From Ensifer sp. WSM1721 (GTDB lineage: Bacteria > Pseudomonadota > Alphaproteobacteria > Rhizobiales > Rhizobiaceae): a DNA stretch of 64,000 nucleotides. Positions 28,303 through 37,604 of this stretch are shown here, one piece after another; position 1 is the first letter of the stretch, and each line of letters opens with the position of its first letter. The notes under the pieces were generated by a model. That model was given only the letters and a program-made list of their open reading frames with translations. It made no database searches and was not told where the DNA came from. The stretch covers positions 930,001 through 994,000 of the forward strand of contig NZ_CP165783.1 in NCBI RefSeq assembly GCF_000513895.2. Direction: 5' to 3'. The position numbers and the translations under genes were made by a program.

Positions 28303-29529
28303 ATGTCAAATCCGTACAGGGAAATCTTCGCCGCGCCCGGCGCCAAAGGGTTTTCGTCCGCAGGCTTTTTCGCAAGACTGCCGCTCGCAATGGCTCCGAT
28401 CGGGATCGTCGCGATGCTATCTCAGACCCATGGCGAATATTGGCTTGCAGGGGCCGTGTCGGCCACTTTCGCCCTCACCAACGCGCTTGTCTCACCGCAG
28501 ATATCCAGGCTGGTCGATCGTTTGGGCCAGGCGGCCGTCGTCACGCCGACCACGATCGTTTCGGTCCTGTCATTCCTCGCCCTTATCGTGGCAGCAAACC
28601 AGAAGTGGCCTGAATGGACGATGTTCGTCGCCGCATTCGTCGCCGCGAGCATGCCGAGCATCCCGGCCATGGTCCGCGCCCGATGGACGGAGCTTTTCCG
28701 TAACCGGCCGGAACTGAACACCGCCTTCGCATTCGAGTCGGCCGCAGATGAGCTGGTCTACATCGCCGGAGCATCTCTCTCCGTAGGATTGGCGGTCGCG
28801 CTTTTTCCTGAAGCCGGCATGCTGATCAGCACGCTGTTCCTTGCCCTGGGAACTGCCGCGTTCATATTGCAACGCTCAACGGAACCGAAAGTGCGGGTTG
28901 TAGCGGGGCACACTACGCAAGGCTCGGCGATCCGTCAGCGCCCCGTACAGATCATCACGCTGGCACTCGTATTCGTCGGTTCGATCTTTGCAACGGCGGA
29001 AGTAAGCGCCGTGGCGATCACCAAGGAGCTCGGGCAGCCGGGTGCGGCAAGTTTGGTGATCGGCGTGTATGCAGTCGGCTCCTTCGTGCTCGGGCTCGTC
29101 CTTGGCGCTTTCAACCCCAAAATGCCGCTGCACCGGCAATTGCTCATCGCCGTCAGCGTGCTTGCCTTCACGTCCTTGCCGCTCCTGGTGGCAGGCACAT
29201 CCGTACCGCTGCTCGCGCTCGCCGTCTTCCTTAGCGGCATCGCGATCTCCCCGACCTTCATCACGGCCTTTGGACTGATCGAACGCCGCGTACCGGACTC
29301 AATGCTGACCGAAGGCGTCACTTGGGTGATGACCGGAATCGGCATCGGGATGGCGCTCGGCGCATTCGTGTCGGGCTGGGTCGTGGACAGTTTTGGCGCG
29401 CAGAACGGCTTCTGGGTTTCGATCGCAGCCGGCGCAGCGACGGTGGTGACTATCGCTTTGGGGCAGTCTAGCCTTGCGGGTGAAAGGGCGGAGCATCTGA
29501 ACGGTGAGGTCCCGCAACCGGCAGAGTAG
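28303..29529 (+). CDS. MFS efflux transporter
   Basis: The 408-aa protein starts at the ATG at 28303, 7 nt behind AAGGAG; upstream in-frame codons (28267, 28276) overlap the last operator or lack a ribosome binding site. It has twelve predicted membrane segments in two halves. The region VSPQISRLVDRLGQAAVVTPT corresponds to the MFS motif A loop between helices 2 and 3, with weak conservation. The second half carries AISPTFITAFGLIERRVPDSMLTEG, a stretch common in sugar-efflux/DHA-like exporters. Export of a toxic or signal molecule under TetR control is the likely role; the compound is unknown. Confidence 0.85.
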   Translation: MSNPYREIFAAPGAKGFSSAGFFARLPLAMAPIGIVAMLSQTHGEYWLAGAVSATFALTNALVSPQISRLVDRLGQAAVVTPTTIVSVLSFLALIVAANQKWPEWTMFVAAFVAASMPSIPAMVRARWTELFRNRPELNTAFAFESAADELVYIAGASLSVGLAVALFPEAGMLISTLFLALGTAAFILQRSTEPKVRVVAGHTTQGSAIRQRPVQIITLALVFVGSIFATAEVSAVAITKELGQPGAASLVIGVYAVGSFVLGLVLGAFNPKMPLHRQLLIAVSVLAFTSLPLLVAGTSVPLLALAVFLSGIAISPTFITAFGLIERRVPDSMLTEGVTWVMTGIGIGMALGAFVSGWVVDSFGAQNGFWVSIAAGAATVVTIALGQSSLAGERAEHLNGEVPQPAE

Positions 29530-29592
29530 TCCGGAAGCCGCGGCAGAGCACTCGCTTGCAGCCGCGCTGACTTCGATGACCGCATCACCGAT

Positions 29593-29623
29593 GCACGCCG
29601 CACCTCATGCGGCGTGCTTTCTT
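29593..29623 (+). terminator. Intrinsic terminator after the MFS gene
   Basis: Arms GCACGCCGCA and TGCGGCGTGC form a perfect 10-bp stem with a 5-nt loop, followed by TTTCTT. It lies 64 bp after the MFS stop codon and just before the convergent DUF427 gene. Confidence 0.8.
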
Positions 29624-29688
29624 AAGGCTACCGTACGGACATCCCGTGCGTTGTCTCGTCGGATGACTGGAACGCGCCGGCCCGGCGC

Positions 29689-30063
29689 CTACGATTCCTC
29701 GATCGAGTCCACCCGATCCGGATAGAATGCCAAGTGGTCCTTGATTTCGCGAACCGCTGCATGCGGGTCTTCATAGGTCCAGACGGCGTTCTTCGAGCGC
29801 TCGCCACCGGGGATGATGCTGTAATAGGAAGCGTCGCCCTTGTAAGGGCAATGCGTCGAATGGTCGGTGCGGTCAAGCAGCGACATGTCGACGTCCTTGC
29901 GGGGGATATACTGCACCGGCGGGTAGGAGGCCTCTCGCAATGTCAGCGCCTCGCGCGTATCGGCAACGACGTGGCCGTTGAGTTTGACGACGACGCGCGC
30001 TGGATTGCGATGGATGGTGATCGGATGGTCGGGCCCGGGAATTTTGATCGGCTTGTCTGACAT
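29689..30063 (-). CDS. DUF427 domain protein
   Basis: A 124-aa cytoplasmic protein. The family marks are RVVVKLNGHVVADTREAL, EASYPPVQYIPRKDVDM, and STHCPYKGDASYYSI followed by AVWTYEDPHAAVREIKDHLAFYP. DUF427 proteins are single-domain beta-barrels of uncertain function, frequent in actinobacteria and rhizobia; a Cys and aromatic residues line the predicted pocket. It is a monocistronic gene convergent with the MFS gene and divergent from the GFA gene. Confidence 0.85.
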   Translation of the reverse strand: MSDKPIKIPGPDHPITIHRNPARVVVKLNGHVVADTREALTLREASYPPVQYIPRKDVDMSLLDRTDHSTHCPYKGDASYYSIIPGGERSKNAVWTYEDPHAAVREIKDHLAFYPDRVDSIEES

Positions 30064-30222
30064 GAGCGATCGCCTTCGGAAGATTGCACCGTTTTCTTAC
30101 ATAGGGGGCATGCCTCCGTTTCCCAAGGGACGGCAGCCGCTTCACGCACAGGCCGTCTCCGGGGACTCCTCGGATCACGCATCTGCCCTAAGTCGAGGGA
30201 CAGGCTGGTCAGGAGATTGGAC

Positions 30223-30615
30223 ATGGTTACGAGAACCGGCGGATGCCTGTGCGGCGCCCTGCGCTACGAAGTAAGCGGCGAGCCCTTGCGGGTTGGGCTT
30301 TGCCATTGCGCGGATTGCCGAAAGGAAAGTGGCTCATCTTTTACGACATTCGCCGTCTGGCCCACACGGGCTTTCAGGAGCAGTGGCGAGGTGAAGGTGT
30401 TCGCCGGCCGCGGCTTTTGCCCCGCTTGCGGATCGCGGCTGTTCAACCCGGGGGAGGAGGAAACCGAAATCCGCGTTGGCTCGCTGGATGACGTCCCGAC
30501 CTTTCTGGTCCCGGAGTACGAAATTTGGGTTATCAGACGCGAGACCTGGCTCCATCCTCTCGCGGTGCCGCAATATCCGAGAGATCGAGGTCAGTCTGCC
30601 GAGGAGGCTGGCTAA
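30223..30615 (+). CDS. GFA (glutathione-dependent formaldehyde-activating-like) zinc protein
   Basis: The 130-aa protein starts at the ATG at 30223, 8 nt behind AGGAG. Zinc-ligand cysteines are all in place: GGCLCGALRYE, GLCHCADCRKESGS and FCPACGSRLFNP. This is the GFA/CENP-V fold. The name-giving enzyme links formaldehyde and glutathione, but most family members have no proven activity. The last four bases overlap the stop of the convergent antiporter gene. Confidence 0.88.
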   Translation: MVTRTGGCLCGALRYEVSGEPLRVGLCHCADCRKESGSSFTTFAVWPTRAFRSSGEVKVFAGRGFCPACGSRLFNPGEEETEIRVGSLDDVPTFLVPEYEIWVIRRETWLHPLAVPQYPRDRGQSAEEAG

Positions 30616-31910
30616 CCATTCTTCGGCCTCCGGGTATTCGTCGAGTCACTCTGCCAAACGTCGCCTTCATCTCCGGGCCTGTTACTTCTACGCCGCCTAT
30701 CGAGCCAGCGCATTGCCGGCGTGACGGTCAGCCCATGCATGACGATGGAGATCAGGACGATCAGGGCAACCGCTGACCAGAGGACACCGACCTCTTCGAA
30801 ATTGGCCATCCCCGTTGCAAATGCGAGGTAGTAGATCGAGCCTAGACCGCGGATCCCGAACACCGAGATTGCCGCTCTTTCTCCTTTCGGCAGGCTCGAG
30901 GGAAGACTTGCCCAGGCGGAAGCCGGCCGAACGATCAGGATGACGAACAGCGCGAATGCGACCAAGCGCCAATCAAGTTCGTCAATAAGCTGTCCGACAC
31001 TGACGGCCGCCCCGAAACAGACGAGAAGCACCATCATCAGCAGCCTTTCGATCTGCTCGGAGAAGTTGTGAAGTTCCTTGTGAAATTCGTGATGGCGCTC
31101 GACCGTGCGGAAGGAAAGTGCTGCGACGAAGACGGCCACGAAGCCGTAGCCGTGGGCAAGTTCGGTCAAGCTGTAGGCGAGGCAAGTGATGCCCAGGGCG
31201 ACGAAGCCGTCACCGGTGCGCACGAGTGCCGCTTTTTTCGGGAGGCGGAACGTGGCGAAGCCGAGTAGCTTGCCGACGAGCCACCCCGTGGCAACGGCGG
31301 CAAAAAGCCGCCACAGCACATCGATGAGGAGCCAGTTCGTGAACCAGTCCGGCTCGTCGGGCGCGAGAGCGATTGCAATCGCCAGATAGACGAAGGGAAA
31401 GCTGAGGCCGTCGTTCAAGCCAGCCTCGGATGTGAGGGTGAAGCGGACCTCGTCCTCCGTCCCGGTCTGCGGCGGCCCTACCTGTACGTCACTGGCGAGC
31501 ACCGGATCCGTCGGTGCAAGTGAAGCGGCAAGAAGGATCGCCGAAGCAGCTCCAAGCCCCAGCATCCAGTGGGCGCCGACCGCCATTAGGGCAATGCCCG
31601 CCGGCATTGCGATGCCGAGAAGACGCCACGTGAGCGCCCAGCTAAGGAGGCCCAATCGGCGATCAATCTTCAGGCCAGCGCCCATCAGCGCGACAATGAG
31701 GGTAAACTCTGTCATACGCTCTATGACAAGCCGACTGTCGAAACCGGCCAGTTGGGAGATCGGGTTGAAGATCGACTGTCCGGCCAATATGCCGATAGCG
31801 ATGCAAAAGATGGGAAGGGAAAGCGGCAGCCGACGAAAGGCCATGGGAATCCAGGCCGTCAGCAGCACCACGATGCCGAATAATCCAAGAGCTATATGGT
31901 AACGCTCCAT
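30612..31910 (-). CDS. CPA1-type cation/proton antiporter
   Basis: The 432-aa membrane protein has about twelve hydrophobic segments. Transport-site motifs of CPA1 exchangers are clear: LAASLAPTDPVLASDVQVG, and TLTSEAGLNDGLSFPFVYLA with the ion-binding Asn-Asp pair. It would exchange Na+ or K+ for protons across the inner membrane. The start used is the ATG at 31910 (GGAG directly before it); a GTG at 31934 is an alternative. The C-terminal tail is short and hydrophilic. The gene stands alone and ends in a 4-bp convergent overlap with the GFA gene. Confidence 0.88.
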   Translation of the reverse strand: MERYHIALGLFGIVVLLTAWIPMAFRRLPLSLPIFCIAIGILAGQSIFNPISQLAGFDSRLVIERMTEFTLIVALMGAGLKIDRRLGLLSWALTWRLLGIAMPAGIALMAVGAHWMLGLGAASAILLAASLAPTDPVLASDVQVGPPQTGTEDEVRFTLTSEAGLNDGLSFPFVYLAIAIALAPDEPDWFTNWLLIDVLWRLFAAVATGWLVGKLLGFATFRLPKKAALVRTGDGFVALGITCLAYSLTELAHGYGFVAVFVAALSFRTVERHHEFHKELHNFSEQIERLLMMVLLVCFGAAVSVGQLIDELDWRLVAFALFVILIVRPASAWASLPSSLPKGERAAISVFGIRGLGSIYYLAFATGMANFEEVGVLWSAVALIVLISIVMHGLTVTPAMRWLDRRRRSNRPGDEGDVWQSDSTNTRRPKNG

Positions 31911-32049
31911 CTCCAATCCATCAGGCCTTTCCACGGCCCTCGTACGGTTCGGATCACCGATGCTGGGAAGAAGGAGTTGCGAGCAGTATGGTTCCGGAAC
32001 GAGCGGTCAGGAGGGGCCAATCATGCCCGCCCGGCACCTCGGTGTCGTT

Positions 32050-32949
32050 TCAGTCCAGCAGATGATGCTTGGCTACAGCCACGACCTCGCGTGTCAGGTC
32101 AACCAGCCGATCGGCGGCAAGACGGTTCATCTGCCAATACAAGGGAACGTCCAACGGCGTTTCCGGGATCAGCTCGACCAGCCGCCCGGAGTCCAAGTGC
32201 TCGCGCACAAGGGGGGCCGGGTTCATGCCCCATCCCATGCCGGAAAGGCTGGCTTCGACGAAACCTTGCGTCGAAGGCAGCCAATGGGTGGGCGGGCTGA
32301 GCTCTTCTTCGAATACCTGACGTATCCACCGGCTCTGGAGCTTGTCCTTCTGATTGAATGTCAAGGCCGGCGCATTGCCAATGGCCTCCGCCGTGACGCC
32401 CTGCGGGAAATGCCGGGCCATGAATCCGGGGCTCGCCGTTGCATGATAGCGGAGCGCGCCGAGGAACATGCGCCGGCAGCCCTGAACCGGCTTCTCCCCG
32501 CTCGTGACGGCGGCGACCACTTGCCCTCGCCGCAGCCATTCGGCGGTATGGTCCTCGTCATCGACCGCAATGTTCAAGAGATGCGAAGACCGTCTGGCGA
32601 AGCTTGACATGGCCCCCAGGAACCATGTTCCGAGACTGTCGGCATTGGTCGCAATGTGCAGCGTCACCCTCTGTTCGGGCTCCGCAGGATCGACAAGGCC
32701 AGGCAGATGCTCGAACAGCTCGGCTTCGAGCATGCCGACATTCTCCATGTGCCGGCAGAGCCAATCTCCCTTCTCCGTTGCGGTGCAGGGATTGCCCCGC
32801 GCGACCAGAACGATGCCAAGACGTTCCTCGAGCTGCTTCACCCGCTGCGACACGGCCGAGGGTGTCACGTTGAGAAGAGCTGCGGCCTTTTCGAAGCTGC
32901 CTGTTTGAACCACCGCCGAAACGGCGCGGAGAGCAGAATAATCGAGCAT
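32050..32949 (-). CDS. argP: LysR-type regulator ArgP (LysG)
   Basis: The 299-aa protein has the N-terminal LysR helix-turn-helix (YSALRAVSAVVQTGSFEKAA and VTPSAVSQRVKQLEERLG). The body matches the ArgP/LysG branch: LVARGNPCTATEKGDWLCRH, IATNADSLGTWFLGA and the closing STQGFVEASLSGMGWGMNP. ArgP senses lysine and arginine and activates the exporter gene argO/lysE. That gene is divergent from it across a 102-bp spacer, exactly the classical arrangement. The spacer has the AT-rich GGTTAGCAACATTAACTA around 32972, a plausible binding region. Confidence 0.92.
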   Translation of the reverse strand: MLDYSALRAVSAVVQTGSFEKAAALLNVTPSAVSQRVKQLEERLGIVLVARGNPCTATEKGDWLCRHMENVGMLEAELFEHLPGLVDPAEPEQRVTLHIATNADSLGTWFLGAMSSFARRSSHLLNIAVDDEDHTAEWLRRGQVVAAVTSGEKPVQGCRRMFLGALRYHATASPGFMARHFPQGVTAEAIGNAPALTFNQKDKLQSRWIRQVFEEELSPPTHWLPSTQGFVEASLSGMGWGMNPAPLVREHLDSGRLVELIPETPLDVPLYWQMNRLAADRLVDLTREVVAVAKHHLLD

Positions 32950-33051
32950 GACTTAGTTTTGCTTAATCCGGGTTAGCAACATTAACTATCCTGAATTTGC
33001 GAAACGCGATAGCGGAAAGGCTCACGGTATTTCGGGAGCGCGCTTCAGAGC

Positions 33052-33660
33052 ATGAATTTTTCGGTTTTCGGCACGGGCTTGATGATGGGGCTCAGCCTGA
33101 TTGTCGCGATCGGCGCGCAGAACGCGTTCGTGCTGCGCCAGGGCTTGCGCAACGAACATGTATTCGCCGTCTGCCTCGCCTGCGGATTGTCCGACGCCGT
33201 GCTGATCACGCTGGGCGTGACCAGTTTCCAGCAGATTGCCGCATTGCTCCCCTGGCTCGATCCGGTCATGCGCTATGGAGGAGCGGCGTTCTTGATCTGG
33301 TACGGTGCGAAAAGCCTCTATTCCGCCTTCCGCTCGTCGGGAGCGTTGGCGGTGCAGGAGACGGCCTCATCGACCTTTCGGGCGACGCTTGTCACCTGTC
33401 TGGCTCTCACCTGGCTCAATCCGCACGTCTACCTCGATACGGTCGTGCTGCTCGGTACCATCTCGACCCGGTTTCCGGGATACGAGGCATCGTTCGCGGC
33501 CGGAGCTGCAACGGGCTCGTTTCTATTCTTCTTTTCGCTCGGCTACGGTGCAACCTGGCTGCGGCCGATTTTCTCGAAGCCGGCATCCTGGCGGATTCTG
33601 GAAACGCTCATCGCTCTTACAATGTGGATGATTTCCTTCAACCTATTGAGGCAGATGTAG
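33052..33660 (+). CDS. argO: Basic amino acid exporter ArgO/LysE
   Basis: The 202-aa inner-membrane protein has six hydrophobic segments. It begins GTGLMMGLSLIVAIGAQNAFVLRQG, the exporter signature of the LysE family, and contains LALTWLNPHVYLDTVVLLG, characteristic of the ArgO/LysE/YggA branch. It exports excess arginine or lysine. The divergent argP gene encodes its activator, so it should be induced by basic amino acids. The ribosome binding site is weak. Confidence 0.92.
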   Translation: MNFSVFGTGLMMGLSLIVAIGAQNAFVLRQGLRNEHVFAVCLACGLSDAVLITLGVTSFQQIAALLPWLDPVMRYGGAAFLIWYGAKSLYSAFRSSGALAVQETASSTFRATLVTCLALTWLNPHVYLDTVVLLGTISTRFPGYEASFAAGAATGSFLFFFSLGYGATWLRPIFSKPASWRILETLIALTMWMISFNLLRQM

Positions 33661-33712
33661 CCGAGGCTCTGCCGGCATTCCGCTTCGACCGACCTTCGTT
33701 AACACCAACAGC

Positions 33713-34356
33713 ATGATTGGGCTCAGATTGTCCGACGAACTCCACCATCTCCTCATCGTCTATACCGCCTATGTCATCGCGGCCGGGAGCCCCGGCCCCA
33801 GCAATATGCGGATCATGGGGGTGGCGATGCATAACGGAAGACGTGCAGCTCTCATACTCGCTGCCGGCGTGGTCAGCGGTTCGATCTTCTGGGGTACGAT
33901 GGCGGCAACGGGTGTCTCCGCAGTTCTGACCCGCTATGCGGAAGCGCTGATCTTGCTCAAAATCTTCGGCGGTCTTTATCTCCTCTATCTCGCCTTCAAG
34001 GCTGGCAAGGCCGCGCTTGCTTCCGACGCGAAAGCTGCTGCACACGCGGGTCCGAACGGTACCGCATTGTCGGGAGCAGACCTCTACCGGCGCGGATTGC
34101 TCATGCATCTCAGCAATCCGAAATCGATCCTCGCCTGGATCGCCCTGGGCTTGGACCGGACTCGTCATGGCATACGCTTGCTGCAATCCTCGGCGGTTGC
34201 GCGGTCTTAAGCGTCATCATCTTTTGCGGATATGCGATCATCTTCTCGACCGCACCCATGGTGCGCCTGTACCGTCGTGCAAGGCGCTGGATCGAGGGGC
34301 TCCTGGCGATGTGTTTCGGCTTTGCCGGCCTCCGACTGCTGTTCTCGCGCGCATAG
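33713..34356 (+). pseudogene. LysE/RhtB-family exporter gene broken by a one-base deletion
   Basis: The reading frame from 33713 encodes a normal LysE N-terminus (AYVIAAGSPGPSNMRIMGVAM, GLYLLYLAFKAG, MHLSNPKSILAWIAL). After about 34148 the frame goes wrong and stops at 34210. The correct continuation is in another frame: GPDSSWHTLAAILGGCAVLS, then IIFCGYAIIFSTAPMVRLYR and a final MCFGFAGLRLLFSRA ending in TAG at 34354. Adding one base near 34147-34150 restores ALGLGPDSSW and a 214-aa protein of normal length. Either the gene is freshly inactivated or the base is a sequencing error. Confidence 0.85.
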
Positions 34357-34373
34357 AGATTTAGGAGAGCACA

Positions 34374-35273
34374 ATGAAATTGTTCGCTGGCCTTTCGGCT
34401 TTTCCCATCACGCCCGCGGATGCCTCGGGGCATGTCGATACCGGAGCGCTCGAGCGCCTTCTCGAACGGATCTCTGCGGCCGGCGCTGACTCGATCGGGC
34501 TGCTCGGAAGCACAGGCGGTTACGCCTTCCTTTCGAGGTACGAGCGTCAACGCGCCGTCGAGGCCGCCATGGAGTGCGTTGGCGGCAAGATACCCGTCAT
34601 CGTCGGCGTCGGCGCGCTAAGAACAGACGAGGCTCAGGCGCTCGCCCGCGATGCAAGGAAGGCGGGGGCGAATGGTCTCCTGTTGGCCCCCATGTCCTAT
34701 ACTCCTCTGACGGAAGAGGAGGTCTTCCAGCACATTTCCGCCGTTGCGGAAGCGGGTGAACTGCCCCTGTGCATCTACAACAATCCAAGCACCACCCATT
34801 TCACCTTCACCGACGACCTGATCACCCGGCTGGCGAGCGTGCCCAACATTGCCGCCGTGAAAATGCCCCTCCCCGCTCAGGGGGATTTCAAGGGTGAACT
34901 TGCGCGTCTGCGCTCGCGCGCACCGGAAGGTTTTGCCATCGGCTACAGCGGCGATTGGGGTGCTGCGGATGCGCTGCTGGCAGGCTGCGACGCCTGGTAC
35001 AGCGTGATCGCCGGCCTGTTGCCTTCCGAAGCCGTTGCTCTCACGCAGGCAGCCCAAGCCGGCAACGCGTCCGAAACCGAACGCCTCGGCCGGGCCTTTC
35101 AGCCCCTGTGGGGCCTGTTCAAGGAGTTTGGCAGCTTCCGCGTCATGTACGCGATTGCCGAGGTACTTGGCCTTTGCCACGCCGCACCACCACGGCCAAT
35201 CCTGCCCGTGCCGCCCGCCCACATACCGAGAGTGAAAGACGCTCTCGACCGCATTGCCGCCGCCGCAGCTTAG
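34374..35273 (+). CDS. Dihydrodipicolinate synthase family protein
   Basis: The 299-aa protein starts behind AGGAGAGCACA. It keeps the class I aldolase core: Tyr135 in LCIYNNPSTT and Schiff-base Lys163 in IAAVKMPLP. The substrate loop reads LLGSTGGYAFLSRYER where DapA has GTTGE, so the carboxylate-binding residues differ and a lysine-biosynthetic role is unlikely. It is only about 57% of a codon-rich stretch away from the LysE pseudogene (18 bp), with which it may form an operon. Likely a pyruvate- or oxo-acid-dependent aldolase/dehydratase of unknown substrate. It is distinct in sequence from the aldolase encoded at 12722. Confidence 0.82.
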   Translation: MKLFAGLSAFPITPADASGHVDTGALERLLERISAAGADSIGLLGSTGGYAFLSRYERQRAVEAAMECVGGKIPVIVGVGALRTDEAQALARDARKAGANGLLLAPMSYTPLTEEEVFQHISAVAEAGELPLCIYNNPSTTHFTFTDDLITRLASVPNIAAVKMPLPAQGDFKGELARLRSRAPEGFAIGYSGDWGAADALLAGCDAWYSVIAGLLPSEAVALTQAAQAGNASETERLGRAFQPLWGLFKEFGSFRVMYAIAEVLGLCHAAPPRPILPVPPAHIPRVKDALDRIAAAAA

Positions 35274-35370
35274 TTGAGGAGCCGGACGCTCACCGCCCCA
35301 TTGCGAACGCCGGCGACAAGCGCGATCATCGGCCGGATGCTTTGCTTCACCCAAGCACGGAGACAGCGCG

Positions 35371-35961
35371 ATGGCGGGAAGGAGCGAAACCGGCGGCGGA
35401 CAACGCGGAAGCGTTTGGCGGATATCGGCCTGGATCATCGCAGCGCTCGTGCTCTTCTTGCCCTTGGTCGCGATGCAGTTCACCGATGAAGTGAATTGGG
35501 ATGTGACCGACTTCGCTTTCGCCGGTGGTCTGATCGTCGCCACTGGTGTCACCTTTGAACTGACGGCAAGGATGACAAACAATAAAGCGTATCGGGCAGC
35601 CGTCGGCGTTGCGCTCGCGGCAGCATTCAGCCTCGTCTGGATCAATGCTGCCGTTGGCATCATCGGGTCCGAGAACAATCCCGCCAACTTGATGTATGGC
35701 GGGGTGCTCGCCGTCGGGATCGTCGGCGCTATTATCGCTCGTTTCAAGCCGAGCGGTATGGCGCGCGCATTCTTCTTGACCGCGCTCACTCAGGGGATGG
35801 TCGGCGTCATCGCGCTCGCCGCCGGATTGGGGTCTCAGGCGCCGAGCTTTCCGGAAGCCGTCGTGTTCCTGACCGGCTTCTTCGTCGCCCTGTGGCTCTT
35901 ATCGGCCTACCTGTTCCGGAAGGCGGCGCAGGAGCGAACGTCCGCGGTTGCAGCGCCGTAG
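35371..35961 (+). CDS. Membrane protein of unknown function
   Basis: A 196-aa protein with about six hydrophobic segments, from ISAWIIAALVLFLPLVAMQFT through FAFAGGLIVATGVTFEL to VVFLTGFFVALWLLSAYLF. The pattern MQFTDEVNWDVTDF between helices 1 and 2 is acidic and probably faces the periplasm. I do not recognise a named family. It has a modest ribosome binding site (CGGAGAC), is 97 bp from the upstream aldolase gene and may be its own transcription unit. Confidence 0.7.
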   Translation: MAGRSETGGGQRGSVWRISAWIIAALVLFLPLVAMQFTDEVNWDVTDFAFAGGLIVATGVTFELTARMTNNKAYRAAVGVALAAAFSLVWINAAVGIIGSENNPANLMYGGVLAVGIVGAIIARFKPSGMARAFFLTALTQGMVGVIALAAGLGSQAPSFPEAVVFLTGFFVALWLLSAYLFRKAAQERTSAVAAP

Positions 35962-36010
35962 GTCGACCCGCCATGTCCGTTTTCGAATCCAACGGTACGT
36001 CCCCGAACGA

Positions 36011-36403
36011 TTACGGGTTCCACCCACCGCTGCCGTATTGACGGGTAATCACCTCGAGAAGATGACCATTTGGGTCCTCGAAATACACTCCGCGGCCGCC
36101 GTCGTGGTGATTGATCTCGCCCCGCCTCGTTCGGCCCGGGTCGGCCCAGTAAGGGAGTTTCCGTTCGCGGATCCTACCGAAGATCTCGTCGAACTCGGTT
36201 TCGCCGACCAGAAACGCATAATGCTGCGGCGTGATTTCGCCGTCGGTATCCATGTAGTCGAGGTTGGCGCCATTTTCTGTCGTGACCATCTGGAAAGGGC
36301 CCCAGCGCCTCGGGGCTGGAAGGCCAAGCATTTCCGCCAGGAATTTTGCCGACGCCTCGCTGTCACTGGCTGACAGTATTGTGTGGTTGAAATCTACAGC
36401 CAT
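36011..36403 (-). CDS. VOC-family (glyoxalase/dioxygenase-like) protein
   Basis: A 130-aa protein with a strong ribosome binding site (AAGGAG, 8 nt before the ATG at 36403). It shows one vicinal-oxygen-chelate module pair: FNHTILSASDSEASAKFLAEML at the N-terminus with His7, and GRGVYFEDPNGHLLEVITRQYG at the C-terminus with the metal-ligand Glu. Enzymes of this fold bind a divalent metal and act on vicinal oxygens or confer resistance to electrophiles or antibiotics. The reaction cannot be told from sequence. Confidence 0.85.
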   Translation of the reverse strand: MAVDFNHTILSASDSEASAKFLAEMLGLPAPRRWGPFQMVTTENGANLDYMDTDGEITPQHYAFLVGETEFDEIFGRIRERKLPYWADPGRTRRGEINHHDGGRGVYFEDPNGHLLEVITRQYGSGGWNP

Positions 36404-36845
36404 GCCACCGCTCCTTGTGATCTCATCTTGCCGTCGCTGCGAATTCTTCCGTGAATGAACCGATGCTGCAGCACGTGACGAGACGAGGCCCCAGAATAGA
36501 GATGGAAATTACTCAAATTCGGGCCGAGCGAACGGAAACCGAGCATTTTTACTTCCGCCGCTTCCCGCCGGCGGGCATGCTCCCCTGTCGAATGGCTCAC
36601 GCTACTGCATGTTTCCTTAAATCGTACTCGATTTAAGGACAAAAACATGCAGCAATTCAAAGTGCTACAGCGTCCTTTGTGCGTCTGAAAAAGACGCACG
36701 GCGCTGTAGAGGCACATTTCGGTTACCGTTGAAACGTGGCCCTCCTTACGGCCATGGGCCGCCGGTAAACTGCCAGAGACGACTCCTTCCATCGGCCTTC
36801 CTGTGATATGTTTCCGATTTGGTGCTTCCTCCGGGAGGGATGGAA
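36404..36845. other. Divergent intergenic region, 442 bp, containing a hairpin repeat
   Basis: Lies between the VOC gene (leftward) and the haem-sensor operon (rightward). About a quarter of it is the inverted copy of the hairpin repeat (36605-36709). The remaining sequence shows no gene. A GC-rich GGCC-rich stretch at 36739-36765 could fold but has no terminator tail. Confidence 0.5.
36605..36709 (-). repeat. Bipartite hairpin repeat element, copy 2 (inverted)
   Basis: Inverted relative to copy 1 at 2528. One hairpin has outer arms CTGCATGTTT/AAACATGCAG (36605-36614, 36643-36652) and inner perfect stem CCTTAAATCG-TACT-CGATTTAAGG (36615-36638). The other has outer arms CTACAGCG/CGCTGTAG (36665-36672, 36702-36709) and inner arms GTGCGTCT/AGACGCAC. 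Paired differences from copy 1 keep the inner stem intact, so the fold is under selection or is preserved by the copying mechanism. Confidence 0.82.
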
Positions 36846-37604
36846 ATGGAAGCCACTTCAGCCTTGGCGAGAAGCTGCATTTTCGCAATTTTCTCCGGTT
36901 TTATTCTCCTCTCGTTTCCAACGGCGGCTGACGAGCGCGCTGACCTGGCGACCGGAACACGGCTCGCCGAACTGCTCAGGGCGGCCCGAAGCGTCCTTTC
37001 GAATTACCAGTCGCTCATCAATGATCCGGCGGTAGGAGATAAAAATCTCGATGGCGAGCGCTTCACGAAGGAGGCGATTGCCCTCTATGCCCAGCGCACC
37101 GGCGGGCAATCGATCTCCGATGATCTGGCGGAGCGCGACCGCAAGCTGCTCCAGGCTCAGGTCGAGGCCATGCGTGAGGTCGTCGACGAAGAGCAGGACG
37201 ACATAAACCGCCCCGGCATCGGCTTTAAGGGTTTCGTTCCAGCCGTTTTCGCGCGCTTGATGAACGAGAAATTCGCCGCCAAAGTCGGACACGAGGCGCT
37301 GGTTCGAGTGACTGCGCCGGAAGCCCTAGTGCGCAACCGAAAATCGCTCCCCGACGCCTGGGAGACAAGGGTCATCAATGAAGTCTTCTCGGATCCGAAG
37401 CGGCCGAGGGGCGAAATCTATACGGAAGTGACCGAGGTGAACGGCCGTCCTGCTTTCCGCATGCTGCTGCCCGAATATTACACGGAGTCCTGTCTTACCT
37501 GTCACGGCGTGCCGAAGGGCGAAATCGACGTCACCGGCTATCCGAAGGAGGGAGGTAAAGCGGGCGATCTTGGCGGTGCGATCAGCATCGTCCTGTTCAA
37601 ATGA
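36846..37604 (+). CDS. Secreted Tll0287-like (DUF3365) haem-c sensor protein
   Basis: The 252-aa protein is read from the ATG at 36846 (GGAG 8 nt upstream; an ATG at 36840 is alternative). Residues 1-27 form a signal peptide ([21 protein letters not shown]). The mature protein matches the Tll0287-like domain: helical N-terminus, the [20 protein letters not shown] segment, and [13 protein letters not shown] with Cys216, Cys219 and His220 forming a CxxCH covalent haem site. Such domains often occur fused to kinases as periplasmic sensors. Here the sensor is a separate polypeptide whose stop overlaps the start of the hybrid kinase gene by 4 bp, which suggests it delivers a redox or gas signal to that kinase. 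Confidence 0.82.
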   Translation: MEATSALARSCIFAIFSGFILLSFPTAADERADLATGTRLAELLRAARSVLSNYQSLINDPAVGDKNLDGERFTKEAIALYAQRTGGQSISDDLAERDRKLLQAQVEAMREVVDEEQDDINRPGIGFKGFVPAVFARLMNEKFAAKVGHEALVRVTAPEALVRNRKSLPDAWETRVINEVFSDPKRPRGEIYTEVTEVNGRPAFRMLLPEYYTESCLTCHGVPKGEIDVTGYPKEGGKAGDLGGAISIVLFK

